Assembly (NCBI RefSeq): GCF_007954505.1
Contig: NZ_CP042412.1
Span: 310,001-374,000 of the forward strand
Reading direction: 5' to 3'
Length of the DNA: 64,000 nucleotides
From: Microbacterium sp. CBA3102
Lineage (GTDB): Bacteria; Actinomycetota; Actinomycetes; Actinomycetales; Microbacteriaceae
Part shown: positions 8,840 through 17,360 of the stretch, piece by piece
Layout of the letters: each line of letters opens with the position of its first letter
Position numbering within the stretch: position 1 is the stretch's first letter
The notes under the pieces: model-generated
Seen by the model: only the letters and a program-made list of their open reading frames with translations
The model's database searches: none
Told to the model about the DNA's origin: nothing
Position numbers and translations under genes: made by a program

Positions 8840-10342
8840 TTAGGAGCTGCCGGCGGTCGACGCCTCCAGCTTCTCCATGACCTGGTTGATCGTGAACGAC
8901 GCCGATTCCTGCCGGGCCGGGAATTCCGCGAGGGTCTGCAGCATGCGCGCCACATATGCCTGCGCCGGCACGAACAGGAAGATCCGGTCGAGCACCCAGT
9001 CCCAGTAGGTGTTCGACGTGATGTCCGCCCGCTCGTAGGGATCCGTGCGGAGGTTGAACAGCTTCGGGAATCGCAGCTCGATGTACGGTTCCTGCCAGAT
9101 CTGCAGGGTCCCGGAGGCGCGCTGCTCGAGGAACACGAGCTTCCAGTTGTCGAAGCGCAGTGCGGTGAGGTCGCCGTCATCCGAGACGTAGAAGAAGTGT
9201 CGGCGCGGACTCTGATCGACGGCACCGGTGATGTAGTCGAGCTGGTTGTTGCCGTCGAGGTGCACCGTGAACTCGGTCCCGTGCAGTTCCGTGCCCGACT
9301 TCAGCCGCTCCGCGATGTCCGTATCGCCGACAGCCGCGAGCAGGGTCACGAACCAGTCGTTGTGGCTCACGATCCCGTTGAGCGTCGTCCCGGCGGGGAT
9401 GTGACCCGGCCAGCGGACCATCGCGGGCACGCGGTAGGCGCCCTCCCAGTTCGAGTTCTTCTCGTTGCGGAACGGCGTCATGCCGGCGTCCGGCCAGCTG
9501 TTCATGTGCGGACCGTTGTCGGTGGAATACATGACGATCGTGTTCTCGGCCAGTCCCAGCTCGTCGAGGAGGTCGAGCAGACTGCCCACGACGCCGTCGT
9601 GATCGATCATCGTGTCGTGGTACTCCGACTGCCAGCGTCCGGCCTGCCCCTTGCTCTCTTCCTTGGTGTGGGTGCGGAAGTGCATGTGGGTGGAGTTGAA
9701 CCAGACGAAGAAGGGGGTGTCGTCGTCCGCCTGCGTGCGGATGAAGTCCGCCGCCGCATCGCGGAACTCCTCGTCGACCGTCTCCATGCGCTTCTTGGTC
9801 AGCGGTCCGGTGTCTTCGATCCGCTGCGTTCCGTCGGCGTTCGCCCAGCTGTGGAGCACACCGCGCGGGCGGAACTTCTCGCTGAAGCCGGGGAACTCCT
9901 CGTCGGTCGGGTAGTCCGGATGCTCGGGCTCCTCCTCCGCGTTGAGGTGGTAGAGGTTGCCGAAGAACTCGTCGAAGCCGTGCGCGGTGGGCAGGTGCTC
10001 GTCTCGATCTCCGAGGTGGTTCTTGCCGAACTGCCCCGTGGCGTAGCCGTGATGCTTGAGCGCGTCCGCGATCGTGGGGTCCTCGGGCTGGAGGCCCAGC
10101 TTCGCGCCGGGCATCCCCACCTTGGTGAGTCCGGTCCGATAGGGGTTCTGGCCGGTGATGAAGGCCGCACGTCCCGCCGTGCAGCTCTGCTCGCCGTAGT
10201 AGTCGGTGAACTTCACGCCCTCATCGGCGATCCGATCGATGTTCGGCGTCCGATAGCCCATCAGACCGTCGGAATACGTGCTCAGGTTGCTGATGCCGAT
10301 GTCATCGCCCCAAATGATGAGGATATTGGGCTTCTCGGCCAT
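8840..10342 (-). CDS. Type I (formylglycine-dependent) sulfatase, cytoplasmic
   Basis: This 500-residue sulfuric ester hydrolase has metal-binding DD at residues 13-14 (IIWGDD), the sulfatase core CTAGR at 54-58 where Cys54 would become formylglycine, GKNHLGD near 110, and STDNGPH near 275. There is no signal peptide: the protein begins MAEKPNILIIWGDD. The substrate must therefore enter the cell first, which fits the neighbouring ABC importer. The gene just upstream on the same strand encodes the probable formylglycine-generating enzyme. The C-terminal 60 residues are helical, as in AtsA-type arylsulfatases. The sulfated substrate cannot be named from sequence. Confidence 0.93.
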   Translation of the reverse strand: MAEKPNILIIWGDDIGISNLSTYSDGLMGYRTPNIDRIADEGVKFTDYYGEQSCTAGRAAFITGQNPYRTGLTKVGMPGAKLGLQPEDPTIADALKHHGYATGQFGKNHLGDRDEHLPTAHGFDEFFGNLYHLNAEEEPEHPDYPTDEEFPGFSEKFRPRGVLHSWANADGTQRIEDTGPLTKKRMETVDEEFRDAAADFIRTQADDDTPFFVWFNSTHMHFRTHTKEESKGQAGRWQSEYHDTMIDHDGVVGSLLDLLDELGLAENTIVMYSTDNGPHMNSWPDAGMTPFRNEKNSNWEGAYRVPAMVRWPGHIPAGTTLNGIVSHNDWFVTLLAAVGDTDIAERLKSGTELHGTEFTVHLDGNNQLDYITGAVDQSPRRHFFYVSDDGDLTALRFDNWKLVFLEQRASGTLQIWQEPYIELRFPKLFNLRTDPYERADITSNTYWDWVLDRIFLFVPAQAYVARMLQTLAEFPARQESASFTINQVMEKLEASTAGSS

Positions 10343-10428
10343 GGGTGACTCCTTGCTTCAACCGGTGAGAGGGGGCGGATGCCCTCGGTCGAAGCCAAAC
10401 AGGTCCACGGGCCGAAACCCAGGACGCC

Positions 10429-11340
10429 TCACTCGGAGCGGGTGAGGCGGAACCCGATGTGCGACATCCCCGTGTCCTCCGCTTGCGGCGAGCGCGCGGC
10501 AGGCCGGAACCGCAGGCAGTAGTCCGGCGAGCACAGGTGGGATCCACCCTTGAGCACGCGACGAGGGATGCCGGGGAAGCCCTCCTGCGCGCTCGCTGCG
10601 GCGAGGAGGTTCGTCCGCTTCCCCGCATCGACCGGGGTGTCGGAGAGACGCAGGTGCCGCGGGGTGTAGAAGTCGGTCGTCCACTCCCAGACGTTGGCGA
10701 TCATGTCGTACAGGCCGTAGCCGTTCGGCGGATAGGAGCCGACGGGCGCTGTGCCGCCGACACCCTGGTTGTCGTAGGGGAAACGACCGAGCCAGGAGTT
10801 CGCTTGGGCGACGCCGCCCGGGTACGGCTCGTCCCCCCACGCGAACGGCGCGCCTTCCAGGCCGCCGCGCGCCGCGTACTCGTGCTCGGCCTCGGTGGGC
10901 AGCCGCATCCCGACCCAGTCCGCGTACGCCACCGCGTCCTCGAACGCGACGTGCACGACCGGATGCTGCATCCGGTCGTCGATCGAGGAGTCCGGTCCGA
11001 AGGGTCGACGCCAGAAGGCTCCGGGCTGCCAACGCCACCAGTTGCGCCAGTCCCCGAGATTCGTCGGTCCCGACGTCGGCGTGAAGACCATCGCTCCGGG
11101 CACGAGGTCGGCAGGGTCGGCGCCCGGAAACGCGGCCGGATCGAGCTCCCGTTCGGCGACGGTCACGTACCCCGTCGCGTCCACGAACTCGGCGTACTGC
11201 GCGTTGGTCACCTGATAGCGGTCGATGAAGAACGAGGCGACCTCACGCTCGTGCACCGGGCGTTCATCGGGGTAGAAATCCTCGGACCCCATCAGGAACG
11301 TGCCGCCCGGGATGTGGACCATGTCGCGCGAGTTCGTCAC
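10429..11340 (-). CDS. Formylglycine-generating enzyme (sulfatase-modifying factor)
   Basis: The FGE fold spans the 303 residues: MVHIPGGTFLMGSEDFYPDE at the N-terminus, RLPTEAEHEYAARGG in the middle, NVWEWTTDFY, and C-terminal GGSHLCSPDYCLRFRPAAR with the two active-site cysteines in the C-x5-C spacing of true copper-dependent FGEs. It would oxidise the CTAGR cysteine of the adjacent sulfatase in the cytoplasm. The frame is open further upstream, but that part is a shadow of the ROK gene. A GTG at 11340 is chosen because a TACGCT -10-like hexamer lies 7 bases before it, suggesting leaderless translation. An ATG 6 codons further in is the alternative start. It probably forms a two-gene operon with the sulfatase. 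Confidence 0.9.
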   Translation of the reverse strand: MTNSRDMVHIPGGTFLMGSEDFYPDERPVHEREVASFFIDRYQVTNAQYAEFVDATGYVTVAERELDPAAFPGADPADLVPGAMVFTPTSGPTNLGDWRNWWRWQPGAFWRRPFGPDSSIDDRMQHPVVHVAFEDAVAYADWVGMRLPTEAEHEYAARGGLEGAPFAWGDEPYPGGVAQANSWLGRFPYDNQGVGGTAPVGSYPPNGYGLYDMIANVWEWTTDFYTPRHLRLSDTPVDAGKRTNLLAAASAQEGFPGIPRRVLKGGSHLCSPDYCLRFRPAARSPQAEDTGMSHIGFRLTRSE

Positions 11341-11396
11341 GTGACTCAGCGTAGTGTCCGACTCTCCGCGACTGCAGGGTGTTCTCGGAGGGGGTG

Positions 11397-12551
11397 TCAG
11401 ATGACGCGGGCGGTCGTCCATGCGAGTTCGGCGGCACCCAGCAGCAGGCGGTCTGCCGCGAGGGAGGCGGGGAGGATGCGCAGTCCCTCTGCGTTCTCGG
11501 TCATCGCTCGAGCTGCCACGTCCGCGGCGAAGCCCTCCGCGTCGACGCTCTCGAGGAGGGCGAGGAATCCGCCGAGGACGACGACGGAGGGGTTCAGGAT
11601 GTTGACGGCGTCGGCGATCGCCTGCGCGAGGAAGGCCCGCTGGCGAGAGCACTCGGCGCGGACGGCGTCCTCATCGGCAGCCGCGGCGAGCGCGCTGGCG
11701 AGCGTCGCCTCGTCCGCCACCGCGAGACCGAGCGCCGCCAGCAACCGCGCCCTGCTGACGACGTCTTCCAGGACCGCATCGGAGGAGACGTCGACGCGGT
11801 TCTGGCCGAACTCACCGGCGAATCCGCCCACACCGCCCACCGGCGCCCCGTGCACGATGATCCCCCCGCCGATGCCGGAGGGGCCGCCGTTGAGGTAGAC
11901 GAGATCGTCCACGCCCTGGGCGGCGCCGAAGAGGTGCTCGGCGAGCGCACCGAGACTCGCATCGTTGCCCACCGCCACCGGGAGCCCGGTCGCCGCGGCG
12001 ATGGATGCACGCAACGGCAGATCGGTCCATCCCAGGTGCGGCGCATTGCGCACGAGTCCGTCCGCGGCACGCACCAGACCGGGCACCGCCACCCCCACCG
12101 CGATCACGCGCATCCCTGCGAGCGCACCGCGTGTCCAGCGGTCGATCACTCCGGCGACGAGGGGCGCCACCTCGTCCGCACCGAGCAGTGAGGTCGACTC
12201 GATCCGTTCCCGCACCGCGATCGTGCGCGCGAGGTCGATCGCTGCGATCTCGACCGCGTCGACCTCGGGGTTCACGGCGATCACGACCGTCGTCGGAGCT
12301 GCGGCGACCACGGGCGACGGGCGCCCCACCCGGCCCACCGGTCCCGGCTCGCGCTCGACGACCCAGCCGTCACCGGCGAGTTCTGCGACGAGGTCCGCGA
12401 TGGTCGAGCGGTTCAGTCCGGTCGCGGCGGTCAGCTGGGCGCGCGACTGCTCGCCGCCCAGATGGACGAGACGGAGCACACGGGCGAGGTTGCCGGCACG
12501 CACCCCGCCGTTCGCGTCCTTGGCGGCGGCGCCCTCCCCGGGTTCGGTCAC
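11397..12551 (-). CDS. ROK-family transcriptional repressor, probable XylR of the xylose genes
   Basis: This 384-residue protein has an N-terminal winged helix-turn-helix (residues about 20-75: GGEQSRAQLTAATGLNRSTI) and a ROK sugar-kinase-like domain with GVAVPGLVRAADG, NDASLGALAEHLFG, GPSGIGGGIIVHG and VVVLGGFLALLE. A GTG start at 12551 follows GAGGAC by 4 bases. It is divergent from xylA-xylB, and the gap contains a 27-base near-palindrome suited to a dimeric repressor. By analogy with XylR of other Gram-positive bacteria it should repress xylAB until xylose or xylulose binds. The specificity is inferred from context. Confidence 0.87.
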   Translation of the reverse strand: MTEPGEGAAAKDANGGVRAGNLARVLRLVHLGGEQSRAQLTAATGLNRSTIADLVAELAGDGWVVEREPGPVGRVGRPSPVVAAAPTTVVIAVNPEVDAVEIAAIDLARTIAVRERIESTSLLGADEVAPLVAGVIDRWTRGALAGMRVIAVGVAVPGLVRAADGLVRNAPHLGWTDLPLRASIAAATGLPVAVGNDASLGALAEHLFGAAQGVDDLVYLNGGPSGIGGGIIVHGAPVGGVGGFAGEFGQNRVDVSSDAVLEDVVSRARLLAALGLAVADEATLASALAAAADEDAVRAECSRQRAFLAQAIADAVNILNPSVVVLGGFLALLESVDAEGFAADVAARAMTENAEGLRILPASLAADRLLLGAAELAWTTARVI

Positions 12552-12612
12552 GTGGTCCTCGCATTCCCGCTCGGTGTCTCAGTCTAGGAGGCTGGACATC
12601 CTGCTCTTCTCC

Positions 12613-12639
12613 GTATAAGTTGCTGTCAACAACATATAC
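12613..12639. promoter_or_regulatory. Predicted XylR (ROK) operator in front of xylA
   Basis: This 27-base sequence starts GTATAAGTTG and ends CAACATATAC. Eleven of 13 base pairs match around a central T. It lies 35 bases upstream of the xylA start and between the divergent ROK regulator and xylA, so one bound dimer could control both. Confidence 0.7.
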
Positions 12640-12674
12640 GCGCACGCCGCCGTGCGCCCGTGCGAAGGAGCATC

Positions 12675-13865
12675 ATGAGCCTCACCCCGACCCGCGCCGA
12701 CAAGTTCTCGTTCGGTCTCTGGACCGTCGGATACAACGGCTCCGACCCCTTCGGCGGTCCGACGCGTCCGGCCCTCGACGTCGTGCACGCCGTCGAGAAG
12801 CTGGCGGAACTCGGCGCCTACGGTCTCACCTTCCACGATGACGACCTGTTCGCCTTCGGGTCGACGGATGCCGAGCGCCAGACGCAGATCGACCGCCTCA
12901 AGGGTGCGCTCGCCGACACGGGTCTCGTCGTGCCGATGGTCACCACGAACCTGTTCAGCGCCCCGGTCTTCAAGGACGGCGGCTTCACCTCGAACGACCG
13001 CCAGGTGCGCCGCTTCGCGCTGCGCAAGGTGTTCCGTCAGCTCGACCTGGGCGCAGAGCTCGGTGCGCGCACGTTCGTCATGTGGGGTGGTCGCGAGGGC
13101 GCGGAGTACGACTCGGCGAAAGACGTGCGTGCCGCGCTGGAGCGCTACCGGGAGGCCGTCAACCTGCTCGGCGACTACGTGACCGACAAGGGCTACGACA
13201 TCCGGTTCGCGATCGAGCCGAAGCCGAACGAGCCGCGCGGCGACATCCTGCTCCCCACCCTCGGCCACGCGATCGCGTTCATCGACTCCCTGGAGCGCCC
13301 CGAGCTCGTCGGCGTCAACCCCGAGGTCGGACACGAGCAGATGGCGGGTCTCAACTTCACGGCCGGCATCGCCCAGGCTCTGTACCACGGCAAGCTCTTC
13401 CACATCGACCTCAACGGCCAGCGCGGCATCAAGTACGACCAGGACCTCGTGTTCGGCCACGGCGACCTGCACAACGCCTTCTCCCTGGTGGACCTGCTCG
13501 AGAACGGCGGCCCGAACGGCGTGCCCGCCTACGAGGGCCCCCGTCACTTCGACTACAAGCCCTCTCGCACGGAGGACGAGACGGGGGTCTGGGACTCGGC
13601 TGCCGCCAACATGCGGACCTACCTGCTGCTGAAGGAGCGTGCTGCGGCCTTCCGCGCCGACCCCGAGGTGCAGGAGGCGCTGGCCGCCGCGAAGGTCGCC
13701 GAACTCTCGACGCCGACGCTCGACGAGGGCGAGTCCTACGACGCCTTCCTGGCCGACCGCAGCGCCTACGAGGAGTTCGATGCCGACGCCTACCTCGGCG
13801 GCAAGGGCTTCGGGTTCGTCCGCCTCCAGCAGCTCGCGACCGAGCACCTGCTGGGCGCCCGGTGA
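12675..13865 (+). CDS. xylA: Xylose isomerase
   Basis: The enzyme interconverts D-xylose and D-xylulose in the cytoplasm using two divalent metals. The protein has 396 residues, the usual size for actinobacterial class I enzymes. Visible motifs are TFHDDD (the catalytic histidine region, about residue 53), [22 protein letters not shown] with metal and substrate ligands near 180, [11 protein letters not shown] and [14 protein letters not shown] at 12675 was chosen over an in-frame GTG at 12660 because GAAGGAG lies just before it. It is first in a two-gene operon with xylB. Confidence 0.97.
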   Translation: MSLTPTRADKFSFGLWTVGYNGSDPFGGPTRPALDVVHAVEKLAELGAYGLTFHDDDLFAFGSTDAERQTQIDRLKGALADTGLVVPMVTTNLFSAPVFKDGGFTSNDRQVRRFALRKVFRQLDLGAELGARTFVMWGGREGAEYDSAKDVRAALERYREAVNLLGDYVTDKGYDIRFAIEPKPNEPRGDILLPTLGHAIAFIDSLERPELVGVNPEVGHEQMAGLNFTAGIAQALYHGKLFHIDLNGQRGIKYDQDLVFGHGDLHNAFSLVDLLENGGPNGVPAYEGPRHFDYKPSRTEDETGVWDSAAANMRTYLLLKERAAAFRADPEVQEALAAAKVAELSTPTLDEGESYDAFLADRSAYEEFDADAYLGGKGFGFVRLQQLATEHLLGAR

Positions 13866-13872
13866 TCGGCTG

Positions 13873-15177
13873 ATGGCGCTCGTCCTCGGCGTCGATTCGT
13901 CGACGCAGGCATGCAAGGTCGTCGTCGTCGACGCCGAGACGGGAGCGGTGGTGCGCAGCGGTCGCGCCCCTCATCCCGACGGCACCTCGGTCGATCCTGA
14001 AGCGTGGTGGTCCGCACTGACCGCCGCGATCGAGGCTGCCGGGGGTCTCGATGACATCACGGCGTGGGCCATCGGCGGGCAACAGCATGGGATGGTGGCG
14101 CTCGACGCCTCGGGCGCCGTCATCCGCGATGCGCTGCTCTGGAACGACACGCGCTCCGCGGAGGCAGCGGCCGACCTCGTCGCCGAGTTCGGTGCGCAGG
14201 AGCTGGCCGAGCGCACGAACGTGGTGCCGGTGGCGTCGTTCACGATCTCGAAGCTGCGCTGGCTGCGCGACCACGAACCCGAGAACGCGGCTCGTGTGGC
14301 GGCGGTCGCCCTCCCCCACGACTGGCTGACGTGGCGACTCCGCGGCTACGGACCGGCAGGGGCCGAAAGCGCGCCCCTCGGACCCGCGTTGGATCAGCTC
14401 GTGACCGACCGCTCCGATGCGTCCGGCACCGGATACTGGAGCCCCACGACCGGACGCTACGATCGCGAGCTGCTGATCGCAGCCCTCGGACACGACGTCG
14501 TGCTGCCGCGCGTGCTCGGTGCGGACGAATCCGTGGAGGATGCGAGCGGCCGCCGGGTCGGGCCGGGGGCAGGCGACAACGCGGCGGCCGCACTCGGACT
14601 CGGCGCGGGCCCCGGCGACGTCGTGGTCTCGATCGGCACCAGCGGCACGGTCTTCGCGGTGAGCGCGGAGCCCTCCGCCGACCCGTCCGGCATCATCTCG
14701 GGGTTCGCGTCGGCCGACGGCCACTTCCTCCCCCTGGTCTGCACGCTCAATGCGGCGCGGGTGCTCGACGTGACGGCGGCCCTGCTCGGAGTCGACCATG
14801 ACGAGCTCAGCAGGTTGGCTCTGTCGGCGTCGGCCGGAGCGGCAGGGCTCTCGCTCGTCCCCTACTTCGAGGGTGAGCGCACCCCGAACCTGCCCGATGC
14901 CACGGCGACCCTCAGCGGTATGACCCTCGCCTCGACCACGCGCGAGAACCTGGCGCGCGCCGCGGTGGAGGGCATGCTGTCGGGGCTCCGCGCAGGACTC
15001 GACGCCCTGCGGGAGGCGGGAGTGCCGCTGCGGCGAGGGCTGCTGATCGGCGGCGGGGCGCAGTCGGAGGCCGTGCGGGAGATCGCACCGCAGGTGTTCG
15101 GCATCCCCGTCGAGGTGCCCGCCGCGGGCGAGTACGTCGCCCTGGGCGCTGCCCGTCAGGCTGCCGCGCTGCTCTGA
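13873..15177 (+). CDS. xylB: Xylulokinase
   Basis: This FGGY-family kinase phosphorylates D-xylulose to enter the pentose phosphate pathway. It has 434 residues, somewhat shorter than the 480-500 of many XylB proteins, but both halves are present. The N-terminal half has [30 protein letters not shown] and LLWNDTRS. The C-terminal ATPase half has [24 protein letters not shown] and [18 protein letters not shown] at 13873 is 7 bases after xylA, so the upstream open frame is not coding. It shares the xylA promoter and XylR operator. Confidence 0.95.
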   Translation: MALVLGVDSSTQACKVVVVDAETGAVVRSGRAPHPDGTSVDPEAWWSALTAAIEAAGGLDDITAWAIGGQQHGMVALDASGAVIRDALLWNDTRSAEAAADLVAEFGAQELAERTNVVPVASFTISKLRWLRDHEPENAARVAAVALPHDWLTWRLRGYGPAGAESAPLGPALDQLVTDRSDASGTGYWSPTTGRYDRELLIAALGHDVVLPRVLGADESVEDASGRRVGPGAGDNAAAALGLGAGPGDVVVSIGTSGTVFAVSAEPSADPSGIISGFASADGHFLPLVCTLNAARVLDVTAALLGVDHDELSRLALSASAGAAGLSLVPYFEGERTPNLPDATATLSGMTLASTTRENLARAAVEGMLSGLRAGLDALREAGVPLRRGLLIGGGAQSEAVREIAPQVFGIPVEVPAAGEYVALGAARQAAALL

Positions 15178-15199
15178 CCCGCCCCTCCACGTCCCCGCC

Positions 15200-15266
15200 C
15201 CGTCCTCCACAGCCGGTTCCGCATCCCGTCCTCCACAGCCGATCCGCATCCCGTCCTCCACAGCCG
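15200..15266. repeat. Tandem direct repeat, three units of about 25-26 bases
   Basis: CCGTCCTCCACAGCCG begins at 15200, 15226 and 15251, with near-identical spacers (GTTCCGCATC and ATCCGCATC). It lies in the 231-base gap after xylB and just before palindrome copy B. No gene is seen in the rest of this gap. Confidence 0.85.
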
Positions 15267-15292
15267 GTTTTGTCGGCGCACGCACCCCACGT

Positions 15293-15348
15293 TCCGGTCG
15301 CGATCTGGCAGCCAATTCGCCTCCCAGAGCTGACATATCGCGACCGGA
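15293..15348. repeat. Long palindromic repeat, copy B
   Basis: Left arm 15293-15312 and right arm 15329-15348 pair over 20 bases with two mismatches around a 16-base loop. The core matches copies A and D (TCCGGTCGCGAT). It lies between xylB and the next gene in the same direction, where it could end xylAB transcription. Confidence 0.8.
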
Positions 15349-15408
15349 GGAGGAGCAACCCTGGGGAGAGCCGTCCACGCGGCACGCGTCCGGTGCCAGC
15401 GTCGAGGG

Positions 15409-16401
15409 ATGGGACGCACACGAGACCCCCTTCCTCCGAACCTCGGCGACAGTTTCAGTCTGCGAGCCGCATATCGCGCGGGGGTCGGACGAGGCCGACT
15501 CAGCGCCGACGATCTGGAGCGCCCGTTCCCGGCCGTACGGCGGCGACTCCCTCCAGACCGCTCAGAACAGCCGGACCCGTACCGACGCCAACGGGATGCG
15601 CGTGTCACCGCCGCCCGGGCCTACGCCCACCGCATGCACGAGCGGCAGCACATCAGCCATGAATCGGCGGCTGCGCTCTGGGGTGCTCCCTTGCCCCTGA
15701 CCCGCACCCTGGAGGGGGCTATCGCGGAGGCGGACGCGCTCGGCGTGCATGTCACCACGATCGGCACGGGCCCACTATCCCGGGTCCGCGGCGTGGTCAG
15801 GCATCGCGGGAAGGAGGATCGCACGGCCACGACGCACCTCGAGGGCATCCGTCTCTCGGATCCCGCGACCACCTGGGCCGCTCTCGGCCGACTGCCCATC
15901 TTCGATCTCGTCGCACTCGGCGACTACTTCTGCCGCGCCTGGCGCTCCGGTCATGGTCGCCCTACACCGGGGCGGGCACCGCTAACGACGATCGCTGAGC
16001 TCGAAGCTGCCCTGAGCACAGGGCGCCGCGTCGGAATCCGCAACCTGAGGGAAGCGCTCCCGCTGATCCGCGAGGACTCCTGGTCGCCGCGTGAGAGTCG
16101 GGTGCGCTGCCTCCTGGTCCAGGCCGGACTGCCGGAGCCCGAGCTCAACGTCGACATCGTCGAGGATGGTGTCTTCCTGGCCTGCGGTGACCTCGTCTAC
16201 CGCCGACACCGGGTGCTCATCGAGTACCACGGCATGATGCACGGCGCGCAGTGGGCGGCGGACGTCGAGCGTGCCGCGGCGCTGCGTGCGGCGGGGTGGA
16301 CGGTGATCGAGGTGACGGCGCCTCTGCTCGCTCAGCCCGAGGTGCTCGTGCGCCGCGTACGTGCCGCCCTTCGCTCCGGTCGCGGAATGGCACCGAATTG
16401 A
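15409..16401 (+). CDS. Protein with C-terminal DUF559/Vsr-like endonuclease domain
   Basis: This 330-residue cytoplasmic protein is of a kind common in Microbacteriaceae. The N-terminal 120 residues resemble the AbiEi-type domain (HERQHISHESAAALWGAPLP). The last 100 resemble the DUF559 PD-(D/E)XK nuclease fold: CGDLVYRRHRVLIEYHGMMH followed by ADVERAAALRAAGWTVIEVT. The D of GDLVY and E of IEYHG are plausible metal ligands. No partner toxin gene is adjacent, so it should not be called a toxin-antitoxin pair. Its last codons lie inside the left arm of repeat copy C. An ATG at 15409 is used without a clear ribosome site. The function is unknown. Confidence 0.75.
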   Translation: MGRTRDPLPPNLGDSFSLRAAYRAGVGRGRLSADDLERPFPAVRRRLPPDRSEQPDPYRRQRDARVTAARAYAHRMHERQHISHESAAALWGAPLPLTRTLEGAIAEADALGVHVTTIGTGPLSRVRGVVRHRGKEDRTATTHLEGIRLSDPATTWAALGRLPIFDLVALGDYFCRAWRSGHGRPTPGRAPLTTIAELEAALSTGRRVGIRNLREALPLIREDSWSPRESRVRCLLVQAGLPEPELNVDIVEDGVFLACGDLVYRRHRVLIEYHGMMHGAQWAADVERAAALRAAGWTVIEVTAPLLAQPEVLVRRVRAALRSGRGMAPN

Positions 16402-16431
16402 GCCGGGAGCCATGCATTTTCGCGACCGGAG
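16374..16431. repeat. Degenerate palindromic repeat, copy C, overlapping a gene end
   Basis: CTCCGGTCGCG at 16374-16384 pairs with CGCGACCGGAG at 16421-16431. The inner part is degenerate (GAATGGCACC against GGAGCCATGC). The left arm encodes the C-terminal residues of the DUF559 protein. The element separates that gene from the convergent mutarotase gene. Confidence 0.65.
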
Positions 16432-16442
16432 GCCGCCCGGTT

Positions 16443-17360
16443 CTAGATCCCGAAGATCCGCCACGAGGCGGCGTGCGCCTCGCCCGGCGCCAGGGTCACC
16501 AGGTCGACGCCGGAGTTGAAGGCATCGGGAGGACACGTCATCGGTTCGACCGCGAGTCCGATGCGATGGGTCGACGCAACGGCGGGGGTGTCGGCGGTAT
16601 GCACCTGCACCCACGGGCACCGCCGGTCCCACGCGATCCCGACGCCCTCCCCCGCAGCTGTCACGACGCGGACCTCCGCGATCTCGTCGGCACGAGCGAG
16701 CGAGGTGAACGCGTGGTCGATGAACACACCGCCGATCCGCCTCCCCTCGCGGAAGTCCCATTCCGGGTGCTCCCTCACGGACTCCACGGTGACCGGGCTC
16801 AGCCGCTCCGGGGTAACCGTCAGCACCTCGGATGCCGGAAGGGTGAGCGTCCAGTCGTCCACGCGTCCGGGCCCGGCCACGAGGTAAGGATGCGGTCCGG
16901 TACCCCACGGCGCCGTATCCGCACCGAGGTTGCGCGCCGTGACGGTCTGGTGCAGTCCATCGGCATCGAGGCGATAGTCGACCTCGACCTCGATGCGGAA
17001 CGGGTAGCCGGCCTGAGGCTCGATCACAGCGGCCAGTGAGACGCGATCCTCGCTTACGAGGCGATCTTCGAACTCCACCCAGACGAGGAGTCCATGGAGG
17101 GCTTGGCCGCGCTCCGGTTCGGTCAGTGCCAGCTGGTGCTCGGCACCGGCGAACCGGTAGCGTCCGTCGACGATGCGGTTGGGCCAGGGAGCGAGTGTCG
17201 CCCCACGATAGGCCGGGCGCACCTCATCCGCATCGAAGGGGACCACCAGGTCGCGCCCGTCGAACGTCAGCGTCCGGAGAGTAGCGCCGACGCTCGCGAT
17301 CTCCGCCGCATAGCCGTGGCCGGTGAGACGCCGCTGTCGACCGGAGCGAGGCGCCACCAT
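16443..17360 (-). CDS. Aldose 1-epimerase (mutarotase) family protein
   Basis: This 305-residue galactose-mutarotase-like enzyme interconverts alpha and beta anomers of a sugar. Motifs are GATLAPWPNRIVDGRYRF with the substrate-binding NR, QALHGLLVW with the catalytic histidine, TGPHPYL, FIDHAFTSL, and a C-terminal VEPMTCPPDAFNSG. The ATG at 17360 overlaps the araA stop (ATGA). Longer open frame upstream is within araA and not real. As last gene of araDBA it probably acts on L-arabinose anomers. Confidence 0.92.
   Translation of the reverse strand: MVAPRSGRQRRLTGHGYAAEIASVGATLRTLTFDGRDLVVPFDADEVRPAYRGATLAPWPNRIVDGRYRFAGAEHQLALTEPERGQALHGLLVWVEFEDRLVSEDRVSLAAVIEPQAGYPFRIEVEVDYRLDADGLHQTVTARNLGADTAPWGTGPHPYLVAGPGRVDDWTLTLPASEVLTVTPERLSPVTVESVREHPEWDFREGRRIGGVFIDHAFTSLARADEIAEVRVVTAAGEGVGIAWDRRCPWVQVHTADTPAVASTHRIGLAVEPMTCPPDAFNSGVDLVTLAPGEAHAASWRIFGI

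Noticed and set aside
12660..12674. GTG start for xylA
   Set aside because: Using it would put the GAAGGAG ribosome site inside the gene. The ATG at 12675 is correctly spaced.
15200..15266. CRISPR array or replication origin iterons
   Set aside because: The spacers are almost identical and only about 10 bases long, no cas genes are present, and the TCCACAG motif is not a full DnaA box. It is a simple tandem repeat.
15409..16401. AbiE-type toxin-antitoxin system
   Set aside because: Only a weak AbiEi-like N-terminal domain is present, there is no AbiEii toxin gene next to it, and the C-terminus is a DUF559-type nuclease domain.
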